NCBI RefSeq assembly: GCF_028010285.1
Contig: NZ_CP116304.1
Location: forward strand, 1,814,501 to 1,878,500
DNA: 64,000 nt
Reading direction: 5' to 3'
Source of the DNA: Pseudomonas sp. Q1-7
Lineage (GTDB): Bacteria > Pseudomonadota > Gammaproteobacteria > Pseudomonadales > Pseudomonadaceae
Position 1 is the first letter of the stretch, and each line of letters opens with the position of its first letter. Shown one piece after another: positions 26,096 to 34,539 of this stretch. Position numbers and translations under genes: made by a program. The notes under the pieces were generated by a model, which saw only the letters and a program-made list of their open reading frames with translations, ran no database searches and was not told where the DNA came from.

Positions 26096-26411
26096 GTTGT
26101 CCCGCAACTGCGCTCGCTACGACTCGTGGAGAATGGTTCTGGAACAGCGGATTGCCACTAGGGGGCCAGCATTTTGGCGTCAGAAAAATGTTGCTGCAAG
26201 TTCTGTTTTTCTTGTAATCCGATTGATGGGTTCTTCAATAGTGTGCTAGGCGCTTGGCGTGCCTGGGCCGATTTCCGCTAATCCGCAGCTGTAGCGTCCA
26301 GCAAGTCGGCGAAAGACTGATGAACCTCGGGAAAGTCCCGATGGACGGGGTGGGGAGAAACGGCCTGTTGCGGTCGATTATGTGTTTTGTGAATACCGCT
26401 TCATAAATGAG
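26096..26411 (-). promoter_or_regulatory. Leader region of the ToxR-like gene, about 315 bp, no gene
   Basis: No coding sequence is apparent. The region is less GC-rich than its flanks. Small inverted repeats are present: ATTGA/TCAAT (26222-26239) and TCGGGA/TCCCGA (26327-26341). They could be regulator sites, but the matches are short. The promoter of the ToxR-like operon should lie here, since the lafA terminator precedes it. Confidence 0.4.
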
Positions 26412-26436
26412 AACGCCCCGACCAGGTCGGGGCGTT
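26412..26436 (-). terminator. Intrinsic terminator after flagellin lafA
   Basis: AACGCCCCGACC (26412-26423) pairs perfectly with GGTCGGGGCGTT (26425-26436), a 12-base stem about 27 bases after the lafA stop. It separates abundant flagellin transcripts from the ToxR-like gene. Confidence 0.85.
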
Positions 26437-26463
26437 TCGTTTCGCGTGGTCGGTACCGCGGGA

Positions 26464-27351
26464 TCAACCCAGCAGGGACATGACCATGCCCGGCATCTGG
26501 CCGGCTTGCTTGAGCATGGAGATGCCCGACTGCATGAGCATGGAGTTCTTGCTCATGGCGGCGCTTTCCTTGGCGAAGTCGGCGTCCATGATGCGGCCCT
26601 TGGCCATGTCGGTGTTGTCCTTCATGTTGGCCAGGTTGTTCGCGGTGTGGTTCAGGCGGTTGATGGAGGCACCGAACTGGGCGCGCAGGGCGCCGACGGC
26701 GTCCAGGGCGTCCTTCACCAGGTCGATGGTGGCGTTGGCGGCGCCGGTGATCTCGGCGCCCGCAGTGGCGGCGCTGCCGGCGGTGTAGACAGTGGACATG
26801 GCGTCCAGGGCATCGGTCAGGGTCTGGATGGCGTCGGAGCCGCCAGCGGTCAGGTCGATGGTCATGGTTTCGGCGGCGGTGGCACCGATCTGGAAGTTCA
26901 CGGCAGCGGCGAACTTGCCTGCGCTGTTGTCCTTGCTGAACAGGGCCTCACCGGCGTAGCTGGTGTTGTCCATGATGTTGGCCATTTCTTCGGCCAGCTG
27001 GTCGTACTCGGCCTGGATGGAGTCCAGGTCGTCGGTGCTGTTGGTGCCGTTGGCGCCCTGGGTGGCCAGGTCCTTCATGCGCTGCAGGATGTCGGTCATT
27101 TCGTTGAACGCGCCTTCGGCGGTCTGCAGCATGGAGATGGCGTCGCCGGTGTTGCGCATGGCCACGTCCATGCCACGGGACTGGGCGTTCAGGCGGGTGG
27201 CGATCTGCAGACCGGCGGCATCGTCCGCGGCGCTGTTGATGCGCAGGCCGGTGCCCAGGCGCTGCTGGTTGGTGCTCAGCAGGCTGTTGGTCTTGTTCAG
27301 GTTGGTCTGGGTAGTCAGCGCCGAGTAGTTGGTATGAATCGACAGAGCCAT
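26464..27351 (-). CDS. lafA: Lateral flagellin LafA
   Basis: This 295-residue flagellin is short. The D0/D1 N-terminal half (SIHTNYSALTTQTNLNKTNS; GLRINSAADDAAGLQIATRL; LQTAEGAFNEMTDILQRMKD) and the C-terminal half (GASINRLNHTANNLANMKDN; SMLMQSGISMLKQAGQMPGM) are complete. Only a small Ala/Thr-rich central domain lies between. Export would use FliS. Reduced size is typical of lateral flagellins. It has its own sigma28-type promoter and a strong terminator. No glycosylation (maf) genes are seen nearby. Confidence 0.95.
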   Translation of the reverse strand: MALSIHTNYSALTTQTNLNKTNSLLSTNQQRLGTGLRINSAADDAAGLQIATRLNAQSRGMDVAMRNTGDAISMLQTAEGAFNEMTDILQRMKDLATQGANGTNSTDDLDSIQAEYDQLAEEMANIMDNTSYAGEALFSKDNSAGKFAAAVNFQIGATAAETMTIDLTAGGSDAIQTLTDALDAMSTVYTAGSAATAGAEITGAANATIDLVKDALDAVGALRAQFGASINRLNHTANNLANMKDNTDMAKGRIMDADFAKESAAMSKNSMLMQSGISMLKQAGQMPGMVMSLLG

Positions 27352-27415
27352 TTGAGTCTTCCTTCGTGCAAGGGAACTTGATTGAAGCTGGCTGTGATTG
27401 CCTGCTGATGGGGTA

Positions 27416-27443
27416 AGGCGACGGTTCCCGGAAGGGACTTAAA
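27416..27443 (-). promoter_or_regulatory. Candidate LafS (sigma28-type) promoter of lafA
   Basis: Read on the minus strand: TTTAAG, fifteen bases, GTCGCCT, then TACC. Boxes and spacing are identical to those before flgM. The lafA ATG lies 65 bases further on, leaving a leader of about 55-60 bases. Confidence 0.65.
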
Positions 27444-27494
27444 TGGCGCTGGAAAAATATTTGGCGGCAGGGCTTTGGCGCTATCGGTGCCGGA

Positions 27495-28229
27495 TCAGCG
27501 CCTGTCGAAGGTGCTGCTCACCACCCCGTTGCCGATCACCTTGGCGTCGATGTGCTTCTGGCTGCCGGTGTTCTTCACCCGGATCACATCGCCGTTGCGG
27601 CCGTCGGCCAGGGCTTCGCCCTGGGTGGCGGCGACTATGCCTTCATGGCTCGCCTGGATCGTCACCTTCTGGCTGCGCCTGACCAGCAACGCACCGGCCA
27701 GCAGCGCCGGAGTGAGCAATTGGTTGGCGCGGATGCGGCGCTTGGCGGTCATGCCCGCCACCTCGGCCGGGTCCTGGTAGAAGCCCTGGCGCGCCTTGCC
27801 GAGTTCCTGGGTCTGCAGCGCCAGCTGCGTGGCCGACAGCGCCTGCCCGCGCGCGATCACCCCGGTCGCCACCAGCATCGGCAAGGCCAGGCGCGGGGTG
27901 CTCAGCACCGTCACCGGCCAGCCGGGCTGTCCCGGCGGACAACTGACTTGCAGGCGCTGGCGGGTGAGCGGGTCGCCGCCGACGGGGGCCCGCACCACGG
28001 GCGTGGCGGGGCAGGGCGACAGGCTGGCGGCGCTGCCGAGCAACTGGTTGTCCAGGCTGTGGCGCATGCCGGTCCAGCCCTGGCGTTGCGCTTCCTGTTG
28101 GAGGCTGGCGTCCTGGTAGGCGGCGACCGCCTGTTCCACCTGCCGACGAGCATCGTCGGCGGCTTGGGCGAAGCCGACGCAGGCGAGGAGGAAAAAGGCG
28201 GAAGCGGCCTTTCCGCATCGACGCGCCAT
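27495..28229 (-). CDS. flgA: P-ring assembly chaperone FlgA (lateral system)
   Basis: This 244-residue periplasmic protein aids FlgI polymerisation. A signal peptide (FFLLACVGFAQA) is followed by a variable N-domain and the SAF/FlgA C-domain (LVATGVIARGQALSATQLAL; RRIRANQLLTPALL; VRRSQKVTIQ; DVIRVKNTGSQKHIDAKVIG). The frame is open for 67 codons upstream, but the ATG at 28229 immediately precedes the signal peptide. The gene is divergent from flgB and lies upstream of lafA on the same strand. Confidence 0.92.
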   Translation of the reverse strand: MARRCGKAASAFFLLACVGFAQAADDARRQVEQAVAAYQDASLQQEAQRQGWTGMRHSLDNQLLGSAASLSPCPATPVVRAPVGGDPLTRQRLQVSCPPGQPGWPVTVLSTPRLALPMLVATGVIARGQALSATQLALQTQELGKARQGFYQDPAEVAGMTAKRRIRANQLLTPALLAGALLVRRSQKVTIQASHEGIVAATQGEALADGRNGDVIRVKNTGSQKHIDAKVIGNGVVSSTFDRR

Positions 28230-28322
28230 GGCTGCCGTGGGCGCCTTGCCGTTTCCGCATGGGCGCTCTTCGTGTCTGTAAAAGTTCAGTGAAATCAACT
28301 GTTTAGTCTTCCTTGTCGGGTT

Positions 28323-28338
28323 CGGCACGTTTCGTGCG
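28323..28338 (+). promoter_or_regulatory. Sigma54 -24/-12 promoter of the flgB operon
   Basis: CGGCACG, four bases, GTGCG, with ten bases between GG (28324-28325) and GC (28336-28337). It agrees with TGGCACG-N4-TTGCW at the key positions. Predicted start is near 28349, 30 bases before flgB. It is a likely LafK target for flgBCDEFGHIJKL-lafW. Confidence 0.75.
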
Positions 28339-28378
28339 AAGTGACGCGGGCTTACCAACAGGCAAGGGCAAGAAGCGG

Positions 28379-28741
28379 ATGAGTATACGGATTGACGAAG
28401 CCTTGGGCGTCCATACCCGTGCACTGGCACTGCGCATGGAGCGCAGCGAGATACTGGCGGCGAACCTCGCCAACGAAGACACGCCGGGCTTCCAGGCCCG
28501 GGACATCGACTTCGCCGGTGAGATGCGGCGGCTGGACGGCGACGGCCAAGCGCTGTACGCCAGCACCGGCGGGCCGAACCTGAAGTACCGCGTGCCGACC
28601 CAGCCCGCCCAGGATGGCAACACCGTGGAGCTGTCCGTGGAGCAGGCGGAGTTCTCCCGCAACGCGATGGATTTCCAGACCAGCCTGACCTTCCTCAACA
28701 TGAAATTCCGTGGGCTGAAAGAAGCCATCGAGGGCCGTTGA
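28379..28741 (+). CDS. flgB: Proximal rod protein FlgB (lateral system)
   Basis: This 120-residue rod protein has typical FlgB motifs: ALGVHTRALALRMERSEILA, ANLANEDTPGFQARDIDF and FQTSLTFLNMKFRGLKEAI. An upstream extension to 28313 would run through the sigma54 promoter, so the ATG at 28379 with AAGAAGCGG before it is chosen. It is first in the long plus-strand rod/hook operon. Confidence 0.94.
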   Translation: MSIRIDEALGVHTRALALRMERSEILAANLANEDTPGFQARDIDFAGEMRRLDGDGQALYASTGGPNLKYRVPTQPAQDGNTVELSVEQAEFSRNAMDFQTSLTFLNMKFRGLKEAIEGR

Positions 28742-28743
28742 TC

Positions 28744-29172
28744 ATGTCTTTCGACGCCATCTACCGCATCGCCGGCTCGGCGATGAACGCGCAGACCGTG
28801 CGCCTGAACACCGTAGCCAGCAACCTGGCCAACGCCGATTCGGCCTCGGCCAGCGCCACCGACACCTACCAGGCGCGCAAGCCGATGTTCGCCGCGGTCT
28901 ACGAGAACGGCGAGCTGACCCGCGATGCCGGCCTGGGCGGCGCCCATGTGCAGGTGCTGGACGTGGTCACCTCGGGCCGCGACCCGGTGCGTCGCTACGA
29001 GCCGGGCAATCCCCTGGCCGATCGCGACGGCTACGTCTTCTACCCGGACGTCAACCAGATCGAAGAAATGACCGACATGATGTCCGCCACCCGCAGCTTC
29101 GAGACCAATGTCGAGGTGCTGAACCGGGTCAAGAGCATGCAACAGGGCCTGCTGCGCCTGGGAGAAGCCTGA
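28744..29172 (+). CDS. flgC: Proximal rod protein FlgC (lateral system)
   Basis: This 142-residue rod protein has the conserved N-terminal SAMNAQTVRLNTVASNLANA and C-terminal YPDVNQIEEMTDMMSATRSF followed by ETNVEVLNRVKSM. The start lies two bases after the flgB stop; the stop overlaps the flgD start. Confidence 0.95.
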   Translation: MSFDAIYRIAGSAMNAQTVRLNTVASNLANADSASASATDTYQARKPMFAAVYENGELTRDAGLGGAHVQVLDVVTSGRDPVRRYEPGNPLADRDGYVFYPDVNQIEEMTDMMSATRSFETNVEVLNRVKSMQQGLLRLGEA

Positions 29173-29846
29173 TGTCCACCGTTAACGGCACCCGCGCCGA
29201 CGGCAGCGCCGCCGGCACCGACAACGACCTGCCGCGCGCGGCGGTCAACCTCAGCGAAGCGAGCCAGCTGGAGAACAATTTCATCAGCCTGATGGTGGCG
29301 CAGATCAAGTTCCAGGACCCCACCAACCCGGTGGACAGCACCGAGTTCCTCAACCAGTACTCGGCCATGTCCCAGGTCAAGAGCATGGAGAACATGACCA
29401 AGCTCTCGCAGAGCAACCTGGTGCTGATGGACAACCTGCAGACCCTCACCGCCGCCGGCCTGGTGGGCCAGGAAGTGAAGGTCCGCGTCGAGAGCCTGGA
29501 GCTGGACGAGCAGCCCATCGACGGCCAGGTCCAGCTCGAGTTCGCCTCCGGCAAGACCGTGCTGCGGCTGATTGACGCCAACGGCCAGAAAACCGAAATC
29601 CAGCTCGGTCCGCAGGTGGCCGGCAGCGTCGATTTCCGCATCGATCCCAAGGCCCTCGGCCTGCGTCCCGGCGAATACCGCATCGAGGTCGATACCGAGA
29701 GCGGCGAGACGCCCCAGGTGGAAGTGGCCGGTCTGGTCGGCAAGGTTCGCGTCAGCGCCGAAGGTCCGGTGCTGGAGGTGGACGGAGTCGGCTCGGTGCC
29801 GTTCTACAACATCGTCGAATTCGGCCCCGGCAAGACCGCCGTCTGA
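29172..29846 (+). CDS. flgD: Hook cap protein FlgD (lateral system)
   Basis: This 224-residue hook-scaffolding protein has the FlgD N-terminal signature FISLMVAQIKFQDPTNPVDS followed by TEFLNQYSAMSQVKSMENM. The C-terminal part is the FlgD Ig-like/Tudor-like domain. It caps the growing hook and is later replaced by FlgK. Overlaps flgC by one base. Confidence 0.94.
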   Translation: MSTVNGTRADGSAAGTDNDLPRAAVNLSEASQLENNFISLMVAQIKFQDPTNPVDSTEFLNQYSAMSQVKSMENMTKLSQSNLVLMDNLQTLTAAGLVGQEVKVRVESLELDEQPIDGQVQLEFASGKTVLRLIDANGQKTEIQLGPQVAGSVDFRIDPKALGLRPGEYRIEVDTESGETPQVEVAGLVGKVRVSAEGPVLEVDGVGSVPFYNIVEFGPGKTAV

Positions 29847-29890
29847 GCCGCCCCGTCAGTTTTCACATTCCAGGAAGAGGTCCTCGGCCC

Positions 29891-31078
29891 ATGAGCTTCA
29901 ACATTGCCCTGACCGGTCTGAACGCGGTCAACGAGCAACTCAACACCATCAGCCACAACATCGCCAACGCCGGCACCGTGGGCTTCAAGTCCTCGCGCAC
30001 CGAATTCGGCAGTGTCTACGCCGACAGCCAGGCGATGGGCGTGGAAGTCATCGGTACCACCCAGAGCATCAGTCAGGGCGGCGCCCTGGTGGCCACCGGA
30101 CGCAACCTGGACCTGGCCATCTCCGGCGGCGGCTTCTTCGTCACCAAGGCCAGCAACGGCGACGTGCTCTACACCCGCGCCGGGGTCTTCGGCACCGACA
30201 AGGACAACTACCTGGTCAACAGCTCCGGCATGCGCCTGCAGGGCTACCCGACCGACGCCGCCGGCAACCTGCTGGTGGGCACCATGAGCGACCTGCAGAT
30301 CAAGAACGCCAACCTGCCGGCCCGGGCCACCGACAAGCTCGCGTTCGTCGCCAACCTGGATTCCAGTGAGAACGTGCCCGCTGTCGTGCCCTTCGATCCG
30401 CAGAACCTGAACACCTACAACTCCACCTACACCACCCGCGTGTACGACTCCCAGGGCCGCGAGCACACCCTGACCCAGTACTTCGTGAAGACCGCCGCCA
30501 ACCAGTGGGACGCCCACTACTACATGGACGGCGCCGCCATGGGCGGTCCCCAGGCGCTGACCTTCTCCACCGCCGGCCAGTTGACCGCGCCGATGGCGCC
30601 GGTGAACCTCACCGCCGCGCTGCCGGGCGTCGACCCGCTGAACATCGCCCTCGACTACACCGGCACCAGCCAGCACGGTTCCGACTTCGTCGTCACCACC
30701 AACAACCCCAGTGGCTACCCGCCCGGCGAGCAGACCGGCCTGATGGTGGAGAAGGACGGCCGCGTCTTCGTCAACTACAGCAACGGCGAGCGCCTGCTGC
30801 AGGGCCAGGTGGTGCTGGCCAACTTCGCCAACGCCGGCGGCCTGGCCAACCAGAGCGGCACGGCCTGGAGCGAGACCGCCGAATCCGGTGGCCCGCTGAT
30901 CGGCGTCGCCGGTATCGGCGCCTTCGGCTCCCTGTCCGCCGGCAGCCTGGAAAACTCCAACGTCGACCTCACCCAGCAACTGGTGAGCCTGATGGAAGGC
31001 CAGCGCAACTACCAGGCCAACACCAAGGTCATGACTACGGACAAGGAACTGACCCAGGTCCTGTTCGGCGCCATCTGA
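29891..31078 (+). CDS. flgE: Hook protein FlgE (lateral system)
   Basis: This 395-residue hook subunit starts with SFNIALTGLNAVNEQLNTIS and HNIANAGTVGFKSSRTEFG. It ends with NVDLTQQLVSLMEGQRNYQA and NTKVMTTDKELTQVLFGAI, the paired helices of axial proteins. Central domains match a hook protein of ordinary size (about 400). A ribosome site GGAAGAGG lies before the ATG. Confidence 0.95.
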   Translation: MSFNIALTGLNAVNEQLNTISHNIANAGTVGFKSSRTEFGSVYADSQAMGVEVIGTTQSISQGGALVATGRNLDLAISGGGFFVTKASNGDVLYTRAGVFGTDKDNYLVNSSGMRLQGYPTDAAGNLLVGTMSDLQIKNANLPARATDKLAFVANLDSSENVPAVVPFDPQNLNTYNSTYTTRVYDSQGREHTLTQYFVKTAANQWDAHYYMDGAAMGGPQALTFSTAGQLTAPMAPVNLTAALPGVDPLNIALDYTGTSQHGSDFVVTTNNPSGYPPGEQTGLMVEKDGRVFVNYSNGERLLQGQVVLANFANAGGLANQSGTAWSETAESGGPLIGVAGIGAFGSLSAGSLENSNVDLTQQLVSLMEGQRNYQANTKVMTTDKELTQVLFGAI

Positions 31079-31088
31079 GGAACCTGAC

Positions 31089-31817
31089 ATGGATCGCCTG
31101 GGATACACCGCCATGGCCGCCGCCAGCCGCACGATGATGTCGCTGGAGGTGCGCTCGAACAACCTGGCCAACGTCAACACGCCGGGCTTTCGCGCCGACC
31201 TCGAGCGCGCCGCGGAAGTCGCGGTGCCGGGCTACGGCTACGACAGCCGCCACCTGGTGCGCGTGCAGGACAACGGCGTCAGCCTGGAGAGCGGCACCCT
31301 GATGGCCACCGGCCGCGACCTCGACTTCGCCATAAAGGGCCCGGGCCTGGTCGCCGTGCAGACCGGCGAAGGCGAGGCCTACACCCGCAGCGGCAACCTG
31401 CAGATCGATGCCGAACGGCGCCTGACCATCGGCGGCCGGCCGGTGCTGGGGGAGGGCGGTCCGATCGTGCTGCCCGAGTACGACGCCGTGAGCATCGGTT
31501 CGGACGGCACGGTGTCGGTGATGCCGCGCGGTGACTTCCTGATGGCCGAGGTGGACCGCATCAAGGTGGTCGACCAGCCCGCCGGCGCCTTCACCAAGAA
31601 CGCCGCCGGCCTGCTGGTGGCGCGCAACGGCCGCCCGGCGCCGGCCATGGACAACCCGCTGCTGGTCAGCGGCCACCTGGAGTCGAGCAACGTCTCGGCC
31701 ATCGATCAGTTGGTGTCGAGCATGAGCCTGAACCGCCTGTTCGAGACCCAGGTGAAGATGATGAAAGCCGCCGAGGACCTGTCCTCCGCCGGCAACCGAA
31801 TGATCCGTGGCAGCTAG
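31089..31817 (+). CDS. flgF: Rod protein FlgF (lateral system)
   Basis: This 242-residue rod protein has the N-terminal YTAMAAASRTMMSLEVRSNN and LANVNTPGFRADLERA. The C-terminus reads LESSNVSAIDQLVSSMSLNR and LFETQVKMMKAAEDL. It lies ten bases after flgE. The gap to flgG is 136 bases and holds a double hairpin, unlike the tight spacing elsewhere in the operon. Confidence 0.94.
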   Translation: MDRLGYTAMAAASRTMMSLEVRSNNLANVNTPGFRADLERAAEVAVPGYGYDSRHLVRVQDNGVSLESGTLMATGRDLDFAIKGPGLVAVQTGEGEAYTRSGNLQIDAERRLTIGGRPVLGEGGPIVLPEYDAVSIGSDGTVSVMPRGDFLMAEVDRIKVVDQPAGAFTKNAAGLLVARNGRPAPAMDNPLLVSGHLESSNVSAIDQLVSSMSLNRLFETQVKMMKAAEDLSSAGNRMIRGS

Positions 31818-31851
31818 AAAGCGACCGCACTCGGCCATGCGGCGTTGGCAG

Positions 31852-31900
31852 CGTCCGAAAACCGCCCCCTTACCGCTGGTAAACGGTGCCTTTTCGGACG
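31852..31900 (+). other. Two-tier hairpin in the flgF-flgG gap
   Basis: CGTCCGAAAA (31852-31861) pairs with TTTTCGGACG (31891-31900). Inside, ACCG (31861-31864) can pair with CGGT (31884-31887), and TTACC (31870-31874) with GGTAA (31878-31882). No long T-run follows, so it looks more like an mRNA processing or attenuation element than a simple terminator. The 136-base gap contains no gene. Confidence 0.6.
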
Positions 31901-31953
31901 ATTCCGCCTTGCCTGGCCTTCGCTCGCAACGCTTTTCATAGGGAGAAAAAGGA

Positions 31954-32739
31954 ATGAGTTCAGCACTCTGGGTCAGCAAGACCGGCCTGGCCGCCCAGGA
32001 CACCGCCCTGTCCACCGTGGCCAACAACCTGGCCAACGTGAACACCAACGGTTTCAAGTCCGATCGCGTGGTCTTCGAGGACCTGTTCTACGCCGTCGAG
32101 CTGCAGCCTGGCGCCCAGGCCGACCAGGTCAACACCGTGCCGTCCGGCATCCAGCTCGGCAGCGGCGTGCGCGTGGTGGGCACCCAGAAGGTGTTCACCG
32201 AAGGCAACATGCAAACCACCAACCAGCCCATGGACCTGGCCATCATCGGTCGTGGCTTCTTCCAGGTGGAGGCGCCCAACGGCGACATCCTCTACACCGA
32301 GAACGGCCAGTTGCAGCTCAATGCCGAAGGCGTGGTGGTGAACGCCCAGGGCCTGCCGCTGACCCCGGCCATCGAGGTGCCCAACGGGTCCAGCAAGTTC
32401 ACCGTGGGCAGCGACGGCATCGTCACCGCCGTGCTGCCGGGCGACAGCCAGCCCACCGAGCTGGGCCAGATCACCCTGGTCAACTTCACCAACCCGGCCG
32501 GCCTCGAGGCCCTGGGCGGTAACCTCTACCGCGAGAGCGTGGCCAGCGGCGAACCGGTGGAAGGCACGCCGGGCGAGGAAGGCCTGGGCACCCTCAAGCA
32601 GGGCGTGCTGGAAGGCTCCAACGTGCAGGTGGTGGAGGCCATGGTGAACATGATCGCCATCCAGCGCGCCTACGAGGCCAACGCGAAAGTGCTGGATGCC
32701 GCGTCGGGGATGCAGCAGTTCCTCAATCAGACGGTGTGA
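31954..32739 (+). CDS. flgG: Distal rod protein FlgG (lateral system)
   Basis: This 261-residue distal rod protein is the usual length. N-terminus: [20 protein letters not shown] and [21 protein letters not shown]-terminus: [20 protein letters not shown] and [21 protein letters not shown] ribosome site AGGGAG lies before the ATG. Its stop is followed five bases later by the preferred flgH ATG. Confidence 0.96.
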   Translation: MSSALWVSKTGLAAQDTALSTVANNLANVNTNGFKSDRVVFEDLFYAVELQPGAQADQVNTVPSGIQLGSGVRVVGTQKVFTEGNMQTTNQPMDLAIIGRGFFQVEAPNGDILYTENGQLQLNAEGVVVNAQGLPLTPAIEVPNGSSKFTVGSDGIVTAVLPGDSQPTELGQITLVNFTNPAGLEALGGNLYRESVASGEPVEGTPGEEGLGTLKQGVLEGSNVQVVEAMVNMIAIQRAYEANAKVLDAASGMQQFLNQTV

Positions 32740-32744
32740 GTGCC

Positions 32745-33410
32745 ATGATGCGCGCGCCGATCCTCGTTGCCGCCCTGGCCCTGCTCGCCGGCTGCCAGAG
32801 TTTCAACGAACTGCTCCCGGACGAGGACTCCTCGGCCTACCAGCCGCCGGAACTCGACTACAGCCTGCCCGCCACCACCCGTGGCGGGCTGTTCCGTCCC
32901 GGCTACAGCAGTTCGCTGATCCGCGACAAGCGCGCCATCGGCGTGGGCGACATCGTCACCGTGGTGCTGAACGAATCCACCCAGTCGAGCAAGAGTGCCG
33001 GCACCAGCTTCGGCAAGAGCTCCAGCATCGATGTGCCGGTGCCGACCATCCTCAACCACGAGTACGACCGGCTGAACACCTCCGCCAGCGCCGAGCGCGA
33101 CTTCAACGGCTCGGCGAAGAGTTCCCAGCAGAACACCCTGCAGGGCTCCATTGCCGTCACCGTACACAAGGTGCTGCCGGGTGGCGTGCTGCTGGTCAAG
33201 GGCGAGAAGTCCCTGCGCCTGAACCAGGGCGACGAGTTCATCCGCCTGACCGGCCTGGTGCGCATCGACGACATCAACCGCGCCAATCAGGTGTCCTCGC
33301 AGAACGTGGCCAACGCGCGCATTTCCTATGCCGGGCGCGGCGTGCTCAACGACAGCAACTCGGCCGGCTGGCTGACGCGCTTCTTCACCCATCCGCTGTT
33401 CCCGATGTGA
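32745..33410 (+). CDS. flgH: L-ring lipoprotein FlgH (lateral system)
   Basis: This 221-residue outer-membrane lipoprotein has a signal with lipobox LLAGC (Cys17 from the first ATG). FlgH blocks follow: [57 protein letters not shown] and [24 protein letters not shown] at 32736 overlapping flgG is possible, but the ATG at 32745 gives a better signal peptide. Confidence 0.94.
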   Translation: MMRAPILVAALALLAGCQSFNELLPDEDSSAYQPPELDYSLPATTRGGLFRPGYSSSLIRDKRAIGVGDIVTVVLNESTQSSKSAGTSFGKSSSIDVPVPTILNHEYDRLNTSASAERDFNGSAKSSQQNTLQGSIAVTVHKVLPGGVLLVKGEKSLRLNQGDEFIRLTGLVRIDDINRANQVSSQNVANARISYAGRGVLNDSNSAGWLTRFFTHPLFPM

Positions 33411-33424
33411 GCCTGGAGTCCTTC

Positions 33425-34528
33425 GTGCGCAAATCCCTGCAACTGATGCTGGCCGGCCTCGCCCTGCTCTGGCATCCGACCCTGTCGGCGGTGCCGCTGA
33501 TGGACCTGGTGGATGTCGAGGGCGTGCGCGGTAACCAGCTGATCGGCTACGGCCTGGTGGTGGGCCTGGATGGCACCGGCGACAAGAACCAGGTGAAGTT
33601 CACCAGCCAGTCGGTGACCAACATGCTCAAGCAGTTCGGTGTGAACCTGCCGCCCAACGTCGACCCCAAGCTGAAGAACGTCGCCGCCGTCAGCGTCACC
33701 GCCAGCGTGCCGCCGAACTACGGGCCGGGGCAGACGGTGGACGTCACCGTGTCGTCCCTGGGCGACGCCAAGAGCCTGCGCGGCGGCCTGCTGCTGATGA
33801 CCCCGCTGCAGGGCGTGGACGGCGAGGTCTATGCCCTGGCCCAGGGCAACCTGGTGGTGGGCGGCCTCAAGGCCGAGGGCCAGAGCGGCTCCAGCGTCGC
33901 CATCAACAGCGCCACCACCGGCCTGATCGCCAACGGCGCCACCGTGGAACGGACCATCCCCAGCGACTTCACCGAGCGCCCCGAGGTGATCCTCAACATG
34001 CGCCAGCCGAGCTTCCAGACCGTCAGCCGGGTGGTCGACGCGGTCAACGCGCGCTTCGGCTCCGGCACCGCCACCGCGCTCAATGCCACCAAGGTGTCGC
34101 TCCGCGCGCCGCTCACCAGCACCCAGCGCATGAGCTTCATGGCCATGCTCGAGTCGGTGGACGTGGCCGAAGGCCGCAACCGGCCCAAGGTGGTGTTCAA
34201 CAGCCGTACCGGTACGGTGGTGGTGGGGCAGGGCGTGCGGGTGAAGGCCGCGGCGGTGTCCCACGGCACCCTGACCGTGACCATCAGCGAGAACCCCCAG
34301 GTCAGCCAGCCCAACGCCTTCTCCCGCGGCCAGACCGCGGTCACGCCGCAATCCGACGTGGCCGTCACCCAGGACAAGAACGCCATGTTCAAGTGGCCCG
34401 AGGGCTCCAGCCTGGAAAGCATCATCAATACCGTGAACAGCCTGGGCGCCACCCCGGACGATGTGATGAGCATCCTCCAGGCGCTGGAGCAGGCCGGCGC
34501 CCTGAACGCCGAACTCGTCGTCATCTGA
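33425..34528 (+). CDS. flgI: P-ring protein FlgI (lateral system)
   Basis: This 367-residue periplasmic ring protein starts at GTG with GGAG six bases before. A signal peptide ends near PTLSA, followed by [20 protein letters not shown] and [20 protein letters not shown]. The C-terminus [20 protein letters not shown] is standard. The open frame further upstream overlaps flgH and is not used. FlgA at 27495-28229 is its chaperone. Confidence 0.94.
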   Translation: MRKSLQLMLAGLALLWHPTLSAVPLMDLVDVEGVRGNQLIGYGLVVGLDGTGDKNQVKFTSQSVTNMLKQFGVNLPPNVDPKLKNVAAVSVTASVPPNYGPGQTVDVTVSSLGDAKSLRGGLLLMTPLQGVDGEVYALAQGNLVVGGLKAEGQSGSSVAINSATTGLIANGATVERTIPSDFTERPEVILNMRQPSFQTVSRVVDAVNARFGSGTATALNATKVSLRAPLTSTQRMSFMAMLESVDVAEGRNRPKVVFNSRTGTVVVGQGVRVKAAAVSHGTLTVTISENPQVSQPNAFSRGQTAVTPQSDVAVTQDKNAMFKWPEGSSLESIINTVNSLGATPDDVMSILQALEQAGALNAELVVI

Positions 34529-34539
34529 GCCGGTTTCCC

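Noticed and set aside
26327-26341. Short inverted repeat TCGGGA/TCCCGA upstream of the ToxR-like gene
   Set aside because: A six-base match is expected by chance. It is mentioned only within the leader description.
27477-27492. A sigma54-like element on the minus strand before lafA (CGGCACC-N4-GCGCC)
   Set aside because: Spacing fits, but it overlaps the end of flgA. The -12 half is poor, and the sigma28-type element closer to lafA is shared with flgM.
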